DNA from: Burkholderiales bacterium
Lineage (GTDB): Bacteria; Pseudomonadota; Gammaproteobacteria; Burkholderiales; Usitatibacteraceae
Direction: 5' to 3'
NCBI GenBank assembly: GCA_017880705.1
Contig: JADGRS010000211.1
Location: 1 to 6,114, forward strand
DNA: 6,114 nucleotides
Positions 3,902 through 6,114 of the stretch are shown here, one piece after another. How positions within the stretch are numbered: position 1 is the first letter of the stretch; each line of letters opens with the position of its first letter. Both the position numbers and the translations under genes were made by a program. A model generated the notes under the pieces. It searched no databases, had not been told where the DNA came from, and saw nothing but the letters and a program-made list of their open reading frames with translations.

Positions 3902-6114
3902 ACGCGCGCGCGGTGGCGGTAGAAGAGCCGCTTGGCCGATTCCGCGAGCACGAGATAGGCCGCCACGAGGCCCGCGAGGACCGCGAAGAAGAGGGGCGGG
4001 GGCGCCACGAAGCCCAGGGGCGCGGCAAGCGGCGTGAACGGCAGCGCGATCGCCGCCGCCAGCACAGCGATCGACGTCGCGGCGAGCGTGAGGCTCGGGC
4101 GGCTCGCGAAGGGGCTCGAGCGCGTGCGGATCACGAAGATCACGAGCACCTGCGTGGCGAGCGACTCGATGAACCACCCCGTGTGAAACAGCCCTTCGTG
4201 CGCGTCGAAGAGCTTGATCAGCACGTAGAACGTGAGGAAGTCGAACAGCGAGCTCACCGGGCCCAGCGTCCACATGAATCCGCGGATGAGCGGCATGTCC
4301 CACTTCTGCGGCGTGGCGGTGTCCGCGGGATCGGCGTTGTCGAGCGGGATCGGGATCTCGGAGACGTCGTAGAGGAAGTTGTTCAGCAGGATCTGCGTGG
4401 GCAGCATCGGCAGGAACGGCAGGAAGAGCGCCGCGCCCGCCATGCTGAACATGTTCCCGAAGTTCGAGCTCGTCCCCATGAGGATGTACTTGCGGATGTT
4501 GGCGAAGGTGCGCCGCCCCTCGAGCACGCCGCGATGGACCACTCCCAGGTCGCGGCGCAGGAGGATCATGTCGGCGGCTTCCCTCGCGACGTCCACGGCG
4601 TTGTCCACCGACAGTCCCACGTCCGCGGAATGCAGCGCCGGCGCGTCGTTGATGCCGTCGCCGAGGAATCCCACCACGTGGCCGCGGCGGCGCAGCATCT
4701 GCACGATGCGGTTCTTCTGCGCCGGGTTCACGCGGCAGAAGAGCGTCGTGTCCTCGACGCGCGCCGCGAGCGCCGGATCGTCGAGGCGCTCGATCTCGGT
4801 GCCGGTGAGCACGCCGCGCACCTCGATCGCGAGCGCGTCGCAGACGTGGCGCGTCACGACCTCGCTGTCGCCCGTGAGGATCTTCACGTGGACGCCGCTC
4901 GCCGCAAGCGCCTTCAGCGCCGCCCCCGCGCCGGGTTTGGGCGGGTCGGCGAACGCGGCGAAGCCCGAGAACACCAGCCCCTCCTCGTCGAGCGCTTGCG
5001 ACCCCGTGCGCTCGAGGCGCCGGCTGGCGACGCCGATCACGCGCAGGCCCCCGCGCTCCAGGTCGGCGAGCGTGCGGGCCGCCGCGGCGCGCGCGGGCTC
5101 GTCCCACTCGCGCGGCTCGCCGGTCGAAGTCTCGTAGCGCGGGCACAACTCGAGAAGGCCGTCGGCCGCGCCCTTCACGACGACGAGGCGCTGCGTCCCG
5201 TCGTCGAGGAGCACCGCGACGCGGCGGCGCTCGAAATCGAAGGGAATCTCCGCGAGCTTCTTCCACCGCGACACATCGGGCGGGTTCGCGAGAATCGCCT
5301 CGTCGAGGCCGGTGTGGATGCCGCCGCTGAAGGCGCTGTTGAGGACCGCGTGCTCCAGGACTCGCGCGCTCTCGGCTCCATCGATGCCGACGTGGCGCTC
5401 GAGGCGGATCTTCGCTCTCGTAAGGGTGCCGGTCTTGTCCGTGCACAGCACGTCCATGCTGCCCAGGCCCTCGATCGACGCGAGGCGCTTCACGATCACG
5501 TGCTCGCCGGCGAGGCGCTGGGCGCCGCGCGCGAGCGTCACGGTCACGATCATCGGCAGGAGCTCCGGCGTGAGCCCCACGGCGAGCGCGATCGCGAAGA
5601 GCAGCGACTCGAGGAGCGGGCGCCCCGCCACGGCGTTCACCAGGATCACGAAGAGCACCATGAAGGCGGTGAGCCGCATGATGAGCATTCCGAAGTCGCG
5701 CGTGCCCCGCTCGAAGCTGGTGGGCGGAGGCGGCGCGCCGAGCGCGCGCACGATCTTGCCGACCTCGGTCGCGGCGCCGGTGTTGGTCACGACCATGGCG
5801 CCGGTGCCGCTCACCACCGAGCTGCCCATGAAGAGGTCCGCCACGGCGCCCTGACCTTCCTGCGGGCGCTTCTCGCACGGGAAGGGCTCCCCGGTGAGGA
5901 TCGCCTCGTTCACGTGCAGCCCGTTCGCCTCGACCAGGCAACCGTCGGCGGGGACCACGCAGCCCGGCGAGAGGAGCACGGCATCTCCCGGCACCAGGCG
6001 CGCCACGGGCAGGGAGACGGATGCGCCGTCGCGCAGCACCGTCGCGCGAACCTGCACGCGATGCAGGAGCGCCTCCGCCGCGCGGCTCGCGCGATGCTCC
6101 TGCACGAAGTCGAT
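3898..6114 (-). CDS. mgtA: Mg2+-translocating P-type ATPase (MgtA/MgtB type), N-terminus outside the window
   Basis: The frame is open to the window edge (IDFVQEHRASRAAEALL), so 738 residues are seen and roughly the first 150-170 are missing. It imports Mg2+ at the inner membrane using ATP. Counting from the V that begins VQEHR: actuator loop TGEP at 71-74; M4 with VGLTPE at 176-181; phosphorylation motif DKTGTLT at 223-229, D223 being the phospho-acceptor; nucleotide-domain KGA at 311-313; TGDS at 411-414; hinge GDGINDAPA at 482-490. Six membrane segments follow from about 545 to 722. Subfamily P3B is supported by CTDKTGTLT-AKI-LE, DFERRRVAV, KYILMGTSSNFGNMFS, FLPFLPMLPTQILLNNFLYDVSEIPIPLDN and ALPFTPLA, close to E. 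coli MgtA. All catalytic motifs are intact. Its promoter is outside the window, so no leader control can be judged. Its stop codon lies within the hsp20 FNR box. Confidence 0.95.
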   Translation of the reverse strand: MDFVQEHRASRAAEALLHRVQVRATVLRDGASVSLPVARLVPGDAVLLSPGCVVPADGCLVEANGLHVNEAILTGEPFPCEKRPQEGQGAVADLFMGSSVVSGTGAMVVTNTGAATEVGKIVRALGAPPPPTSFERGTRDFGMLIMRLTAFMVLFVILVNAVAGRPLLESLLFAIALAVGLTPELLPMIVTVTLARGAQRLAGEHVIVKRLASIEGLGSMDVLCTDKTGTLTRAKIRLERHVGIDGAESARVLEHAVLNSAFSGGIHTGLDEAILANPPDVSRWKKLAEIPFDFERRRVAVLLDDGTQRLVVVKGAADGLLELCPRYETSTGEPREWDEPARAAAARTLADLERGGLRVIGVASRRLERTGSQALDEEGLVFSGFAAFADPPKPGAGAALKALAASGVHVKILTGDSEVVTRHVCDALAIEVRGVLTGTEIERLDDPALAARVEDTTLFCRVNPAQKNRIVQMLRRRGHVVGFLGDGINDAPALHSADVGLSVDNAVDVAREAADMILLRRDLGVVHRGVLEGRRTFANIRKYILMGTSSNFGNMFSMAGAALFLPFLPMLPTQILLNNFLYDVSEIPIPLDNADPADTATPQKWDMPLIRGFMWTLGPVSSLFDFLTFYVLIKLFDAHEGLFHTGWFIESLATQVLVIFVIRTRSSPFASRPSLTLAATSIAVLAAAIALPFTPLAAPLGFVAPPPLFFAVLAGLVAAYLVLAESAKRLFYRHRARV

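Noticed and set aside
4379..5137. A 252-codon plus-strand frame antisense to mgtA
   Set aside because: Ser/Arg-rich shadow with no recognisable motif or ribosome site.
3791..5941. A 716-codon open frame on the minus strand, in a different frame from mgtA
   Set aside because: It is composed almost wholly of Arg, Ala, Gly and Pro with no domain, and shadows the well-conserved MgtA frame. High GC at third positions removes stop codons from alternate frames.
1..6114. CRISPR arrays, tRNA or rRNA genes, insertion sequences, attachment sites
   Set aside because: No spaced direct repeats, cloverleaf, transposase motif or paired terminal repeats were seen; the window is densely filled with ordinary genes.

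Overview
The window is GC-rich coding DNA with strong G/C preference at third codon positions, which is why long shadow reading frames run through several real genes. The gene families, GC content and exact FNR/Anr-type palindromes suggest a chromosomal segment of a proteobacterium, most likely a betaproteobacterium. That placement is inferred from protein character, not from a database search. I see no mobile element, tRNA, rRNA or CRISPR array.

Layout from left to right. (1) The 3' end of a cyclopropane-fatty-acyl-phospholipid-synthase-family gene (+) ends at 250. (2) A perfect 14-bp-stem hairpin separates it from a convergent two-gene unit on the minus strand: a BON-domain outer-membrane lipoprotein (496-807), then a 54-residue DUF1328 membrane peptide (312-476). 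(3) Facing it on the plus strand are a Crp/Fnr-family regulator (993-1799, TTG start) and, overlapping it by ATGA, an exported DUF2141 protein (1796-2245). (4) A two-CBS-domain protein follows (+, 2332-2778). (5) On the minus strand lie mgtA (3898-6114, N-terminus beyond the window), an Hsp20 small heat-shock protein (3361-3810) and an uncharacterised lipoprotein (2775-3359). The lipoprotein and the CBS gene end on the same palindromic CTAG.

The main result is regulatory. Two exact FNR/Anr boxes (TTGAT-N4-ATCAA) occur in 6.1 kb, and both lie in front of genes. The first (920-933) is in the divergent region between the BON gene and the regulator. A 4/6 match to the -10 hexamer lies on each side at the spacing of a class II FNR promoter. 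The second (3888-3901) overlaps the mgtA stop codon and lies at about -40.5 from a plausible hsp20 start site. A related dyad, TTGCG-N4-CGCAA, lies before the CBS gene at the equivalent distance and might be a site for the local Crp/Fnr regulator.

Taken together, this looks like an oxygen-responsive envelope, proteostasis and ion-homeostasis locus: an Hsp20 chaperone, two lipoproteins, a small membrane peptide, an adenylate-sensing-type CBS protein, an Mg2+ ATPase and a second-tier Crp/Fnr regulator. The protein families are known. The regulatory wiring and the Hsp20-linked lipoprotein are what deserve follow-up.
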